Shown here: positions 9,396-19,949 of the stretch, piece by piece
Layout of the letters: the number at the start of each line of letters is the position of its first letter
Numbering within the stretch: position 1 is the first letter of the stretch
Source of the DNA: Mesorhizobium sp. B2-4-3
GTDB lineage: Bacteria > Pseudomonadota > Alphaproteobacteria > Rhizobiales > Rhizobiaceae
Length of the DNA: 64,000 bases
Assembly: GCF_006442815.1 (NCBI RefSeq)
Contig: NZ_VFVL01000020.1
Span: forward strand, 1 to 64,000
Direction: 5' to 3'
The notes under the pieces: generated by a model
The model's input: only the letters and a program-made list of their open reading frames with translations
Database searches by the model: none
Told to the model about the DNA's origin: nothing
Program-made: the position numbers and the translations under genes

Positions 9396-10376
9396 TCAGT
9401 CCTCCGCGCTCTGGTCGTCGAAGCCGATCAGGTTCCAGCTCTGGCGCATATGCGGCGGCATCGGCGCCGTGACGTCGATGACGCCCCGGTCAGGATGCGG
9501 GATGATAATGCGGCGCGCATGCAGGTGCAGGCGGTTTTGAATGCCGCCCGGGAAATCCCAGTTGGTATCGGCCTCGAAGTATTTTGGGTCGCCGATGATC
9601 GGGCAACCTATGTAGGCGGCGTGAACGCGAAGCTGATGGGTGCGGCCGGTATAGGGCTCCATCTCCAGCCAGGTCATCGTCTGCGCCGCCTGCTCGATGA
9701 CGCGGTAGTAGGAGACGGCGTGGTCGGCGCCCTTCTCTCCATGCGCGGCCACGCGCACGCGGTCGCCATCCTCCGTCGGCTCCTTGATCAGCCAGGTCGA
9801 GATCTTGTCCTCGCGCTTGGGCGGCACGCCCTTGACCAGCGCCCAGTAGGTTTTCTTGGTTTCACGCGCCCGGAACGCTTCCGACAGCTTCATCGCCGCA
9901 AGACGGGTGCGGGCAACCACCAGCACGCCCGACGTGTCACGGTCGAGGCGGTGGACGAGGCGCGGCTTCTCGCCCTTTTGGTTGCGCCAGGCCTCCAGCA
10001 TGTCGTCGACATTGCGGGTGACGCCGGAGCCGCCCTGCACCGCCAAGCCGGCCGGCTTGTTGAAGACGAAAACCTTCGGATCCTCATGCAGGAGCATCTT
10101 GGCGAGCACGTCGGCATCGCCCTGGTTGCGGATCGAGTGGCCGGTGAGCGGCGCATCGCCCTTCTTGTCGACGTCGAGCGGCGGAACGCGGACAGACTGG
10201 CCGGGCTCGACACGCGTGTCGGCCTTCACCCGGCCGCCATCGACGCGGATCTGGCCGGACCGCAGCAGTTTCTGCAGATGGCCGAAGCCGAGGCCGGGAT
10301 AATGGACCTTGAACCAGCGGTCGAGCCGCATGCCCGCCTCGCCAGCCTCAATCGTGATCTGTTCAACACCCGCCAT
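9396..10376 (-). CDS. RluA-family pseudouridine synthase (RluC/RluD-like), 326 aa
   Basis: Isomerises uridine to pseudouridine in RNA, probably large-subunit rRNA. An S4-type RNA-binding domain fills residues about 12-75 (MRLDRWFKVHYPG, SGQIRVDGGRVK). The catalytic motif HRLDRDTSGVLV contains the nucleophilic aspartate, and GRTHQLRVHAAYIGCPIIGD is the conserved C-terminal active-site block. Length fits RluC/RluD. The exact target uridines cannot be told from sequence. It heads a compact minus-strand set with the DMT transporter (1-base gap) and the ATP12 gene. Confidence 0.92.
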   Translation of the reverse strand: MAGVEQITIEAGEAGMRLDRWFKVHYPGLGFGHLQKLLRSGQIRVDGGRVKADTRVEPGQSVRVPPLDVDKKGDAPLTGHSIRNQGDADVLAKMLLHEDPKVFVFNKPAGLAVQGGSGVTRNVDDMLEAWRNQKGEKPRLVHRLDRDTSGVLVVARTRLAAMKLSEAFRARETKKTYWALVKGVPPKREDKISTWLIKEPTEDGDRVRVAAHGEKGADHAVSYYRVIEQAAQTMTWLEMEPYTGRTHQLRVHAAYIGCPIIGDPKYFEADTNWDFPGGIQNRLHLHARRIIIPHPDRGVIDVTAPMPPHMRQSWNLIGFDDQSAED

Positions 10377-10446
10377 GACTTCGCTTTTCCGTTTGAAAGC
10401 GGCGCCATAGCACTAAGGCGAAGAGGTTGCGAGCCAAAGACCCAAC

Positions 10447-10477
10447 AAAGCGCGACGATTACCCCAATCGTCGCGTT
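10447..10477 (-). terminator. Terminator hairpin after the DUF779 gene
   Basis: On the minus strand AACGCGACGATT, loop GGGGT, AATCGTCGCG form a 10-bp perfect GC-rich stem followed by CTTTGTT, starting 7 bases after the stop at 10484. The U-tract is short. Confidence 0.65.
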
Positions 10478-10483
10478 ATTAGA

Positions 10484-10846
10484 TCAACTCTCCGAAGGGG
10501 TCGGTACCGCGCATATGGTGGAGCGGGTCAAGAAGCGCTTCTCGCGGCCATTGTCGAGCGAGAACATGCCGCCCCTGCCCTTCACCACATCGATGATAAG
10601 ATCGGTGTGCTTCCACGCCTCATATTGCGAGGCGCCGATATAGACCGGCGTGTCGCCGATTTCGCCCAACTTCACGTCATTGTCGCCGATCATGAACTCG
10701 CCACGTGGGTAGCACATTGGCGAGGAGCCGTCGCAGCAACCACCGGACTGGTGGAACAGAACCGGGCCGTGATCGGCAATGATCTCGGCGAGCAGCGCCT
10801 CGGCCTCCGGCGTGGCCGACACCTTGCCCAATGAAGGCTTGTCCAT
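10484..10846 (-). CDS. DUF779 protein, 120 aa
   Basis: Start chosen at ATG 10846, with GGAGGAGG just upstream; the longer frame from TTG 10861 would read through this ribosome site. The central motif LFHQSGGCCDGSSPMC has three closely spaced cysteines, suggesting metal binding. DUF779 genes are commonly found next to acetaldehyde or other aldehyde dehydrogenase genes, as here with the dehydrogenase 66 bases upstream on the same strand. The role is unproven; help in maturation or regulation of the aldehyde/alcohol oxidising system is inferred from context. Confidence 0.85.
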   Translation of the reverse strand: MDKPSLGKVSATPEAEALLAEIIADHGPVLFHQSGGCCDGSSPMCYPRGEFMIGDNDVKLGEIGDTPVYIGASQYEAWKHTDLIIDVVKGRGGMFSLDNGREKRFLTRSTICAVPTPSES

Positions 10847-10912
10847 CAAATCCTCCTCCAACTGACGGGAGGACGCGGGGTGAACCGCGCCCTCCTCTTG
10901 GCCCAGGGAGGA

Positions 10913-12430
<1,518 letters not shown>

Positions 12431-12566
12431 CACTGCCTCCCAATGAGCACGCCGCGGGATGCGGCGCTATGGAGGAAGGATTGCGGATCGGCGCTGGCTT
12501 GTCAGCCCGGGGCCAGTCGATCGCTGGTACCGACTGTCGCAGAACTGCGACAGGTCAGGTCTGGAA

Positions 12567-13580
12567 TCAATGTGGTCGGCGAATGTCGAGGCGGGCGAGC
12601 TTGCGATGCAGGGTCGCGCGGGAGATGCCGAGGTTCTGCGCGGCGGCCGAGACGTTGCCGCTGGCGCGCGCCAGCGCCCGCTGAACCACACCGCGCTCGG
12701 CATCGTCCAAATCTTCAGCGGTCTTTGCACAGTCGCCGAGAATATCGGTGGCAAGCAGTCCCCTCGCCAGCGCTTCCCGCGTTATGCCGAGACCAAGGCG
12801 GGCAGAGCGCGTCGCGCCGATGACAAGATCATCTGAGTCGACCGCTATCAGCGCACCGGCGCTGCGCTCGGTGACGGGTGCGAGCAAGATGCGGGCATCT
12901 GAGAACACCATGCGGAAATTTTCCGCTTCGATCCGGCGCGCGGCGTCGCCGACCGCAACCGCGATGAGCTGGACAAAGCCCTCGGTCAGGTCCGACCGGC
13001 AGGACGAGACATCGAGCGCCGCCGCCAGATTGCCTTCATGATCATAGACCGGAGCCGTGGTGCAGCTCAGCAGCGTGTTGCGGGAGAAGAAATGCTGATC
13101 GCGGTGGATGGTCAGAGCGCGCTGGTCGGCGATGCAGGTGCCGATGCCGTTGGTGCCTTCGCTGTCCTCGCTCCAGACAGTGCCGGTCCAAAGGCCCCAT
13201 TCATCGAATGTCTCGTCGTCCGCTACGGCGCCCCGGCGCTCGACCGGGATTCCGTCGCGATCCGCTAGCATGACGCAGCAGCCGACGCCGCCCACGGCGA
13301 GATAGAGCCGATTGAGGCTGGGTTCGGCCGCGCGGATCAACCGCTCCATGCGCTGCCTCGTGAGCCTGAACTCGCCTTCGGTGAGCCGCCTCGGCGCCGT
13401 GCGCGCCGCAGGGTCCAGTCCGTGCAATTGGAGGGATCGCCGCCACGAGGCGACGACCGCCGAATGGGCTGCATCGCTCTTGGCGACGGAGGCCTGGACC
13501 TGGTTCGCGTGCACGGCTAGTTGCCGTCCGATCAACCTAATCCTCCCGGTGAGCGGAACCTCCTGCCGCTCCGTCGTCAT
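12567..13580 (-). CDS. AcoR-like GAF/Fis-HTH regulator lacking the AAA+ domain, 337 aa
   Basis: The N-terminal region resembles AcoR/DhaR activators (SWRRSLQLHGLDPA), and a GAF-like sensory region covers residues about 80-230 (VGGVGCCVMLADRDG, SEGTNGIGTC, HFFSRNTLLSCTTAPVYD). The C-terminus is a Fis-type helix-turn-helix (ASGNVSAAAQNLGISRATLH). The GAFTGA-bearing AAA+ ATPase domain that contacts sigma-54 is absent; the gap between GAF and HTH is only about 60 residues. It therefore cannot be a conventional sigma-54 activator. It lies 136 bases upstream of the aldehyde dehydrogenase on the same strand and is its likely regulator. Confidence 0.85.
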   Translation of the reverse strand: MTTERQEVPLTGRIRLIGRQLAVHANQVQASVAKSDAAHSAVVASWRRSLQLHGLDPAARTAPRRLTEGEFRLTRQRMERLIRAAEPSLNRLYLAVGGVGCCVMLADRDGIPVERRGAVADDETFDEWGLWTGTVWSEDSEGTNGIGTCIADQRALTIHRDQHFFSRNTLLSCTTAPVYDHEGNLAAALDVSSCRSDLTEGFVQLIAVAVGDAARRIEAENFRMVFSDARILLAPVTERSAGALIAVDSDDLVIGATRSARLGLGITREALARGLLATDILGDCAKTAEDLDDAERGVVQRALARASGNVSAAAQNLGISRATLHRKLARLDIRRPH

Positions 13581-13779
13581 GCTCGCTAGAACATTTCCGC
13601 TATCAGTAGCGGATCAGCTTTCGATAGAACGCTGACCAGAACGTGTATTTGATCTTGCGCAATTCCGGACGAAAAATCGCTACGCATGTCCTGGAACTGC
13701 GCCGGAGTCCTAAAGGTCGCGGCTCGTCCGCGCCATAGGACGTTGGTTTAAGGCGGATCGAGGCGAGGTTTCGCCGTGG

Positions 13780-14640
13780 TCAGTTGGCGGCGGCCTTCGG
13801 CTTGGACGAGCCGATCATCTTCCAGTTCTTGTAGAAGATGGAATTGATGCGCTCCACGCTGACCGAGACGATGGCGAGAAGGCCCGCGATCAGCCTCGGG
13901 AACGGAGACGGACGGATGATGTCGACGAAGACGCAATAACGGCGGCCGTCATATTCGTTGACCGAGCGGTGGAAGAGCGTGTCGTCGAAGATGAACAGCG
14001 GGTTGTCGTACCAATAGTTCTTCTTGCTGCCACATTGGACGAAGATCTCGGCCTTCACCGGAATCAGATTGTAGAGGATGCGCAGGCTGAGCCGGAGCGG
14101 TCCGAAATGCCAGGACGTGGATTCGCGCTTGCTGAAAACGGATACCGCGATCGTCTTGATGTATTTGTAATCCTTGTTGAATTCGGGGACGTTGTCGATC
14201 TTGTGCTTGCCGTACCACTGGTAGACATACATGCCGCGCCGGCCGGCGCCGAAATTGGCATCGATATCGGCGATGATCTCGTCCTTGCGGGCGTTGAAGA
14301 CGCCCAGCACTTCGTTGATCTCGCGCTGATAGTCCTCCGGGAACTGCTCGGGCTTCCAGACGCCGGGGTTGCGGTAGCAGAGGAGATCGACGATCAGGTT
14401 GAACGGCGACAACAGCCAAGTGAACAGGCCATTGCCGAGGAAGTAGCGCTCGAACAGGTTCTGGTTCTTCTGGTCGTTGCGCATGACATCGATCAGGCCG
14501 CAGACGACCCAGATGGCGGTCAGGATCGGGATGAAGTAGAAAGCGAGCGCGAGAACCACGACCGCGATGGCGGCCTTGCGGAGCGTCTTGACGGTTTGCT
14601 TTGTCATTGTCATTCGCGCGGGAGCGCGATCCTGTTCCAT
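13780..14640 (-). CDS. Aspartyl/asparaginyl beta-hydroxylase-family membrane protein (LpxO-like), 286 aa
   Basis: An N-terminal hydrophobic segment (about residues 22-48) precedes a 2-oxoglutarate/Fe(II) dioxygenase domain. Candidate iron ligands are His178 in TSWHFGPLRLSLR and His224 in FIFDDTLFHRSVNEYDGRR, with Arg187 and Arg233/234 as 2-oxoglutarate contacts, the pattern of the Asp/Asn hydroxylase family. A second hydrophobic stretch lies near residues 248-262. LpxO, which hydroxylates lipid A acyl chains, has similar size and membrane anchoring, but the canonical HRDP block is changed here, so the substrate is open. The start is uncertain: ATG 14640, 14613 or 14607, none with a strong ribosome site. 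Confidence 0.75.
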   Translation of the reverse strand: MEQDRAPARMTMTKQTVKTLRKAAIAVVVLALAFYFIPILTAIWVVCGLIDVMRNDQKNQNLFERYFLGNGLFTWLLSPFNLIVDLLCYRNPGVWKPEQFPEDYQREINEVLGVFNARKDEIIADIDANFGAGRRGMYVYQWYGKHKIDNVPEFNKDYKYIKTIAVSVFSKRESTSWHFGPLRLSLRILYNLIPVKAEIFVQCGSKKNYWYDNPLFIFDDTLFHRSVNEYDGRRYCVFVDIIRPSPFPRLIAGLLAIVSVSVERINSIFYKNWKMIGSSKPKAAAN

Positions 14641-14761
14641 GAGCCAAAATCACGGCGACCCCCGCCAGCCGTGCGTCTTGATAAGATTTTTTGTTTCCCG
14701 GCACAATGCCGACGCAGGTGCGGTCCACCTTCGCGACGTGCCGACCGCCGGGCCGCGCAAA

Positions 14762-16072
14762 TCAGCCGTTCCGTTCGCCGCGCAGCTTTGCCCAATATTC
14801 CAGCCGCTTGCGGATGTCGCGCTCGAAACCGCGTTCGGGCGGATCGTAGAAGGTGCGCCGGCCCATCTTTTCCGGAAAATAGTCCTGGCCTGAAAACGCG
14901 TCCGGCTCGTCATGGTCGTAGCGATAGCCGGCGCCGTAATCTTCCTGCTTCATAAGCTTGGTCGGCGCATTGAGAATGTGCTTGGGCGGCAGCAGCGAGC
15001 CGAACTCCTTGGCCGCCGCGATTGCGGCCTTGAAGGCATTGTAGACAGCGTTCGATTTCGGCGCGGTGGCGAGATAGACGGCGGCCTGTGCGAAGGCGAG
15101 CTCGCCCTCGGGCGAGCCGAGATAGTCATAGGCGTCCTTGGCCGCATTGGCGACGACAAGCGCCTGAGGGTCGGCGAGCCCGATATCCTCCACCGCCATG
15201 CGCACGAGCCGGCGCCCGAGATAGAGCGGATCCTCGCCGGCATCGAACATGCGGGCAAGATAGTAGAGCGCTGCATCCGGATCGGAGCCGCGCACCGATT
15301 TATGCAGCGCCGAGATCAGATTGTAGTGGCCGTCCTGGCCCTTGTCGTAGATCGGCGCGCGGCGCTGGATGACGCGTTGCAGGCCCTCCGGGCCGAACAC
15401 CTCGCCTTTTTTCGCGGCGCGCCATACTTCCTCGGCCAGCGTCAGCGAGGCGCGGCCGTCGCCGTCCGCCATGCGGATCAGCATGGCGCGCGCCTCTTCA
15501 TCGAGCGGCAGCGCCCTGCCCTCGGTTTCTTCCGCCCGCGCCAGAAGCTTGGCGATGCTTTCCTCGCCCAGCGAACGGAACACCAGAACGCGCGCGCGCG
15601 ACAGAAGCGCTGCATTGAGCTCAAAGGACGGGTTCTCCGTCGTGGCGCCGACCAGCACCACCGTGCCGTCTTCCATGACAGGGAGAAAGCCGTCCTGCTG
15701 GGCGCGGTTGAAGCGATGGATCTCGTCGACGAAGAGCAGCGTCTGGCGGCCGTTGGAGCGCCTGAGCTTGGCCGCCTCGAATACTTTCTTGAGGTCCGCG
15801 ACGCCGGAAAACACGGCCGAGATCTGCTCGAAGGCGAGATTGGTCTCGCCGGCGAGCAGCCGCGCCACCGTCGTCTTGCCGGTGCCGGGCGGACCCCAGA
15901 AGATCATCGAGCCGAGCGAACCGGAATCGATCAGCCTGGTCAGCGCGCCGTCAGGTCCGGTCAGATGCTCCTGGCCGACGACCTCGCCGAGGTTTTTCGG
16001 GCGCAGCCGATCGGCAAGCGGCCGGCCGGGCGGCGCCTTCTCCGGTTCATCGGAACTGAACAGATCGGCCAT
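14762..16072 (-). CDS. rarA: Replication-associated recombination protein A (MgsA/RarA AAA+ ATPase), 436 aa
   Basis: AAA+ ATPase of the clamp-loader branch that acts at stalled replication forks. It has Walker A (GPPGTGKTTVARLL), Walker B with sensor context (LLFVDEIHRFNRAQQD), sensor 1 (LVGATTENPSFELN) and the tetramerisation domain ending in DYFPEKMGRRTFYDPPERGF. Full length for the family. It follows the DegP-type protease gene on the same strand; a GAGCATGATC palindrome lies between them, and rarA may be expressed from the protease promoter or its own. Confidence 0.95.
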   Translation of the reverse strand: MADLFSSDEPEKAPPGRPLADRLRPKNLGEVVGQEHLTGPDGALTRLIDSGSLGSMIFWGPPGTGKTTVARLLAGETNLAFEQISAVFSGVADLKKVFEAAKLRRSNGRQTLLFVDEIHRFNRAQQDGFLPVMEDGTVVLVGATTENPSFELNAALLSRARVLVFRSLGEESIAKLLARAEETEGRALPLDEEARAMLIRMADGDGRASLTLAEEVWRAAKKGEVFGPEGLQRVIQRRAPIYDKGQDGHYNLISALHKSVRGSDPDAALYYLARMFDAGEDPLYLGRRLVRMAVEDIGLADPQALVVANAAKDAYDYLGSPEGELAFAQAAVYLATAPKSNAVYNAFKAAIAAAKEFGSLLPPKHILNAPTKLMKQEDYGAGYRYDHDEPDAFSGQDYFPEKMGRRTFYDPPERGFERDIRKRLEYWAKLRGERNG

Positions 16073-16110
16073 GCAAGTCTTTTGTTTGAAACGCGATCTT
16101 GCTCATTTTG

Positions 16111-16159
16111 GAGCATGATCTTATCCGAAAACCGGTTCCCACTTTTCGGGATCATGCTC
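16111..16159. repeat. Palindromic intergenic repeat, copy A
   Basis: GAGCATGATC and GATCATGCTC ends enclose CCGAAAA...TTTTCGG inner arms. It is almost the same sequence as the copy at 49552-49601. It lies 17 bases after the DegP-type gene stop, where the transcript would fold into a hairpin. This resembles short palindromic elements dispersed in rhizobial genomes (RIME-like). Confidence 0.85.
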
Positions 16160-16176
16160 TAGATGGGAAGACCGCC

Positions 16177-17664
16177 TCAGTAGCGCAACACCTGGCGCAG
16201 TATCTGCCCGCCGCGCTCGACGGTAAAGCGCCACCAGCGTGTGTCCTGCTGGGCAACCTGCGCCAGCGTTGCCGCGTTGTCGATGGTGGTGCCGTTGACC
16301 TCTCGCACGATATCGCCGGGCTGGAAGCCGAAATCGGCGGCCGGCGAATCGCGGCTGATATCGATGACGGTGACGCCCTTGATATCCGTGCGAAGGCCAA
16401 GGCGCTGGGCAAGCCGGGGCGACAGTTCCGCGACCTTGGCGCCGGAAAAGGGACTGCGGCCGCGCAAGGTGACTTCGCTGGGCTTGGCGCCTTCCGGCGC
16501 GCGCTCCAGCGGGATTTCCAGCGTCGCCTGCTGCCCTTTGCTCAGCACGGCAAACGTCGCCTTGGTGCCGATCGACAGCGTCGCCATGCGGTAGTCGAGC
16601 GCCTCGATGCTTTCAACCGGCGTGTTGTTGAGCGACAGGATGACGTCGCCAGCCTTGAGCCCCGCCTTGCCCGCCGGCCCAGTGGCGTCCACGGACGACA
16701 CCAATGCGCCGGTCGGTTTCTCCATGCCAAGCGATTCTGCGATCTGCGGCGTCACCATTTCGAATTCCGCGCCGATATAGGGACGCTCGAAGAAGTCGAG
16801 CCCGGCCTTGGCGGCGTCGGCGAAGGCGCGCACCATGTTCGACGGAATTGCGAAGCCGATGCCGATCGAGCCGCCGCTGCGGCTGTAGATCGCCGTGTTG
16901 ATGCCGACCAATTGGCCGCCCATGTTGATCAGCGCGCCGCCCGAATTGCCGGGATTGATGGCTGCATCGGTCTGGATGAAATAACCCGAATCCGAGACGC
17001 CGATATGGCTGCGGGCGAGCGCCGAGACGATGCCGCTGGTGGTGGTCTGGCCGACGCCGAACGGGTTGCCGATGGCGAGCACCAGGTCGCCGACCTCGAG
17101 CGCGTCGGAATCGCCGATGGCAATCACCGGGAACGGCTTGTCGGCCGAGATCTTGAGCACGGCGAGGTCGAGCGTCTCGTCCTTGAGCATGACCTTGGAG
17201 GTGAACTCGCGCCCGTCCGCGGTCGCGACCTTCACCTCGTCGGCGTCCTTGATGACGTGGAAGTTGGTGACGATGACGCCGCTTGGATCGACCAGCACGC
17301 CGGAGCCCAGAGAGGACTGCGCGCGCGGCTGGGCGCGGCCGAAGAATTCCTCGAAGAAGGGATCGCCCTCGAAAGGCGACGTCACCTTTGCGGTCTGCGA
17401 GGCATAGACATTGACGACGGCCGGCGCCGTCTGCTTGACCAGCGGCGCGAAGGAGAGTTGCACCTCCTCGCGGCCGAACGGCACGCGCTTGTCGGGGCCG
17501 GACGTGCCGTTCTCGCCCTCGACGCCATGCAGGAGATCGGTCAGCACATCGGAGAGGCCCGGATCGGCCGGCTTGGCGGCGTCCTCGGCAAGAGCCTGTC
17601 TTGCGGCCGGTGCCGCGGTAAAAACCGCCAGCGCGGCAACAAGAAACAGTCGTTTGAGGTGCAT
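16177..17664 (-). CDS. Periplasmic DegP/HtrA-type serine protease, 495 aa
   Basis: The ATG at 17664, with GGAGGG upstream, gives a clear Sec signal peptide (MHLKRLFLVAALAVFTAAPA). The trypsin-like domain holds the triad His136 (IVTNFHVI), Asp166 (LDLAVLKI) and Ser241 (NPGNSGGALIN). Two PDZ domains follow (about residues 300-380 and 400-490; motifs GLKAGDVILSLNN and GFQPGDIVREVNGT). The DegP/DegQ family degrades or refolds misfolded envelope proteins. A downstream frame from 17784 lacks a signal peptide at its N-terminus and is not preferred. It is divergent from nothing; the terminator of the ribosomal supercluster lies just upstream. Confidence 0.94.
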   Translation of the reverse strand: MHLKRLFLVAALAVFTAAPAARQALAEDAAKPADPGLSDVLTDLLHGVEGENGTSGPDKRVPFGREEVQLSFAPLVKQTAPAVVNVYASQTAKVTSPFEGDPFFEEFFGRAQPRAQSSLGSGVLVDPSGVIVTNFHVIKDADEVKVATADGREFTSKVMLKDETLDLAVLKISADKPFPVIAIGDSDALEVGDLVLAIGNPFGVGQTTTSGIVSALARSHIGVSDSGYFIQTDAAINPGNSGGALINMGGQLVGINTAIYSRSGGSIGIGFAIPSNMVRAFADAAKAGLDFFERPYIGAEFEMVTPQIAESLGMEKPTGALVSSVDATGPAGKAGLKAGDVILSLNNTPVESIEALDYRMATLSIGTKATFAVLSKGQQATLEIPLERAPEGAKPSEVTLRGRSPFSGAKVAELSPRLAQRLGLRTDIKGVTVIDISRDSPAADFGFQPGDIVREVNGTTIDNAATLAQVAQQDTRWWRFTVERGGQILRQVLRY

Positions 17665-17808
17665 TCTCGAATCCCTCCAGATCGGGCGCCATTGTCCTGA
17701 CGATTGTGCAGAATGAAAGGCCAATGCACACAAATGCGACACTTGTCGCGCAAAAGCGTTCGCCCTTGGGCGAAAAATCTGCACGCCTGCCCACCCTCCG
17801 GCAAATGC

Positions 17809-17831
17809 AAAAAGGGGCCCGCAGGCCCCTT
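17809..17831 (-). terminator. Terminator of the str-S10-spc-alpha supercluster
   Basis: On the minus strand AAGGGGCC, loop TGCG, GGCCCCTT followed by TTT, 26 bases after the rplQ stop. Strong intrinsic terminator. Confidence 0.9.
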
Positions 17832-17857
17832 GAAGTCATTGACGAAAACGCTTGGCC

Positions 17858-18289
17858 TCAGGCGGCCGCGGCTTCCTCGTTGGCGCCCTCGGCCTCGATG
17901 CGGGCCCGGTCGCCGGCGCCCTTGGCCGAGGTGTCGCGGTCGACGAACTCGATGACCGCCATGGCAGCGTTGTCGCCCTTGCGGAAGCCTGCCTTCATGA
18001 TGCGCAGGTAGCCGCCGTTGCGGGTGGCGTAGCGCGGGGCGAGGGTTTCGAACAGGCGCTTGACGACGCCTTCATTGCCGATCTGCGCGATCACCTGGCG
18101 GCGGGCGTGCAGGTCGCCGCGCTTGCCGAGCGTCACCAGCTTCTCGACGATCGGTCGCAGGTCTTTCGCCTTCGGCAGGGTGGTGAGGATCTGCTCGTGC
18201 TCGATCAGAGACACGGCGAGGTTGGCGAACATTGACTTGCGGTGGCTTACGCTGCGGGCGAAGCGACGGCCTTTGAAACCGTGGCGCAT
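17858..18289 (-). CDS. rplQ: 50S ribosomal protein L17, 143 aa
   Basis: Last gene of the supercluster. Starts MRHGFKGRRFARSVSHRKSM, the invariant L17 N-terminus, and keeps DLHARRQVIAQI. The final ~25 residues form an Ala/Glu-rich tail typical of alphaproteobacterial L17. L17 sits near the peptide exit of the large subunit. A 104-base spacer separates it from rpoA, and a terminator follows. Confidence 0.98.
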   Translation of the reverse strand: MRHGFKGRRFARSVSHRKSMFANLAVSLIEHEQILTTLPKAKDLRPIVEKLVTLGKRGDLHARRQVIAQIGNEGVVKRLFETLAPRYATRNGGYLRIMKAGFRKGDNAAMAVIEFVDRDTSAKGAGDRARIEAEGANEEAAAA

Positions 18290-18393
18290 GGCTCTTTTCC
18301 TTCTTCAGTTGTTCAAGAGGCCACGGCCTCTGATGGTTTTCCGCATGACCGTCGGATCGAGCGGCTCTCGCCGCCGATCCTTGGAGTTCATGC

Positions 18394-19404
18394 TCAATAT
18401 TGGTCTTCGTAACGCTTGGCGAGGTCTTCGATGTTTTCCGGCGGCCAGTCCGGCACTTCCATGCCGAGATGGAGGCCCATGGCCGCCAGCACTTCCTTGA
18501 TCTCGTTCAGCGACTTGCGGCCGAAGTTCGGGGTGCGCAGCATCTCGGCTTCGGTCTTCTGGATCAGGTCGCCGATATAGACGATGTTGTCGTTCTTCAG
18601 GCAGTTGGCCGAACGCACCGAAAGCTCGAGCTCGTCGACCTTCTTGAGCAACGCCGGGTTGAAGGCGAGCTCGGTGACGGCTTCGGCGGCGACTTCCTTC
18701 TGCGGCTCGTCGAAGTTGACGAACAGCGCGAGCTGGTCCTGCAGGATGCGGGCGGCGAAAGCGACCGCGTCCTCGCCCGTGATCGAGCCGTTGGTCTCGA
18801 TGGTCATGGTCAGCTTGTCGTAGTCGAGAACCTGGCCCTCGCGGGTGTTCTCGACCTTGTAGGAGACCTTCTTGACCGGCGAGTAGAGGCTGTCGACCGG
18901 GATCAGGCCGATCGGCGCGTCCTCGGCGCGGTTGCGCTCTGCCGGCACATAGCCCTTGCCTGTGTCGACGGTGAACTCCATGCGGATCTCGGCGCCCTCG
19001 TCCAGCGTGCAGATGACGTGGTCGGGGTTGAGGATCTCGACGTCGCCCACGGTCTGGATGTCGCCTGCGAGCACGGCACCCGGGCCCTGCTTGCGCACGA
19101 CCATGCGCTTGGGACCATCGCCTTCCATGCGGATGGCGATTTCCTTGATGTTGAGCACGATGTCGGTCACGTCCTCGCGCACGCCGGCGATGGACGAGAA
19201 TTCATGCAGCACGCCGTCGATCTGCACGGCGGTGACGGCCGCGCCGCGCAGCGAAGACAGAAGCACGCGCCGCAGCGCGTTGCCCAGCGTCAGGCCAAAG
19301 CCGCGCTCGAGCGGCTCGGCCACCAGCGTGGTCAGCGTCTTCTTCTTCGACGAGAACTCGATCTTGTTCGGCTTGATCAGTTCTTGCCAGTTTTTCTGGA
19401 TCAT
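18394..19404 (-). CDS. rpoA: RNA polymerase alpha subunit, 336 aa
   Basis: The ATG at 19404 gives MIQKNWQELIKPNKIEF, the alphaproteobacterial alpha start; the longer frame to 19455 adds non-conserved residues. The N-terminal dimerisation domain includes EPLERGFGLTLGNALRRVLL. The C-terminal domain that binds UP elements and activators ends in ELSVRSANCLKNDNIVYIG and GRKSLNEIKEVL. It nucleates polymerase assembly, and co-transcription with ribosomal proteins links RNA polymerase to ribosome supply. Confidence 0.98.
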   Translation of the reverse strand: MIQKNWQELIKPNKIEFSSKKKTLTTLVAEPLERGFGLTLGNALRRVLLSSLRGAAVTAVQIDGVLHEFSSIAGVREDVTDIVLNIKEIAIRMEGDGPKRMVVRKQGPGAVLAGDIQTVGDVEILNPDHVICTLDEGAEIRMEFTVDTGKGYVPAERNRAEDAPIGLIPVDSLYSPVKKVSYKVENTREGQVLDYDKLTMTIETNGSITGEDAVAFAARILQDQLALFVNFDEPQKEVAAEAVTELAFNPALLKKVDELELSVRSANCLKNDNIVYIGDLIQKTEAEMLRTPNFGRKSLNEIKEVLAAMGLHLGMEVPDWPPENIEDLAKRYEDQY

Positions 19405-19501
19405 AAATATCTTCCTTCCTTTGCCCCGCCACCATCCAATCGTGGCGGGCGACACGGAAAACCGCGGAGGAACGCCGTGGCGTTCGCGCGGCGCTTAAAA
19501 A

Positions 19502-19891
19502 TCAGACGCGGCGCTTCTTGCGCGGACGGCAGCCATTGTGCGGGATCGGCGTCACGTCACGGATCGAGGTGATGGTGAAGCCCGCTGCCTGCAGCGCACG
19601 GAGGGCCGATTCACGGCCGGAGCCGGGTCCGCAGACCTCGACCTCGAGCATGCGCATGCCGTGTTCCTGCGCCTTCTTGGCAACGTCCTCGGCAGCCATC
19701 TGGGCGGCGAACGGGGTCGACTTGCGCGAACCCTTGAAGCCTTGCGCGCCGGCCGACGACCAGGCAATCGAATTGCCCTGCGCGTCGGTGATGGTGATCA
19801 TGGTGTTGTTGAAGGTCGAATTGACGTGGGCAACGCCCGACGAAATGTTCTTGCGTTCGCGACGGCGAACACGAGCGGCTTCCTTGGCCAT
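19502..19891 (-). CDS. rpsK: 30S ribosomal protein S11, 129 aa
   Basis: Platform protein of the small subunit, contacting the mRNA exit region. Has the S11 signatures GVAHVNSTFNNTMITITD, GFKGSRKSTPFAA and the basic C-terminus IPHNGCRPRKKRRV. It is 127 bases downstream of rpsM; the spacer holds a heptamer inverted repeat. Confidence 0.98.
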   Translation of the reverse strand: MAKEAARVRRRERKNISSGVAHVNSTFNNTMITITDAQGNSIAWSSAGAQGFKGSRKSTPFAAQMAAEDVAKKAQEHGMRMLEVEVCGPGSGRESALRALQAAGFTITSIRDVTPIPHNGCRPRKKRRV

Positions 19892-19949
19892 GGTAGTCCT
19901 TTCAGTTGATCTCTACACCGCCGTAATGCCAGCGGCTCCACCTTTGGGA

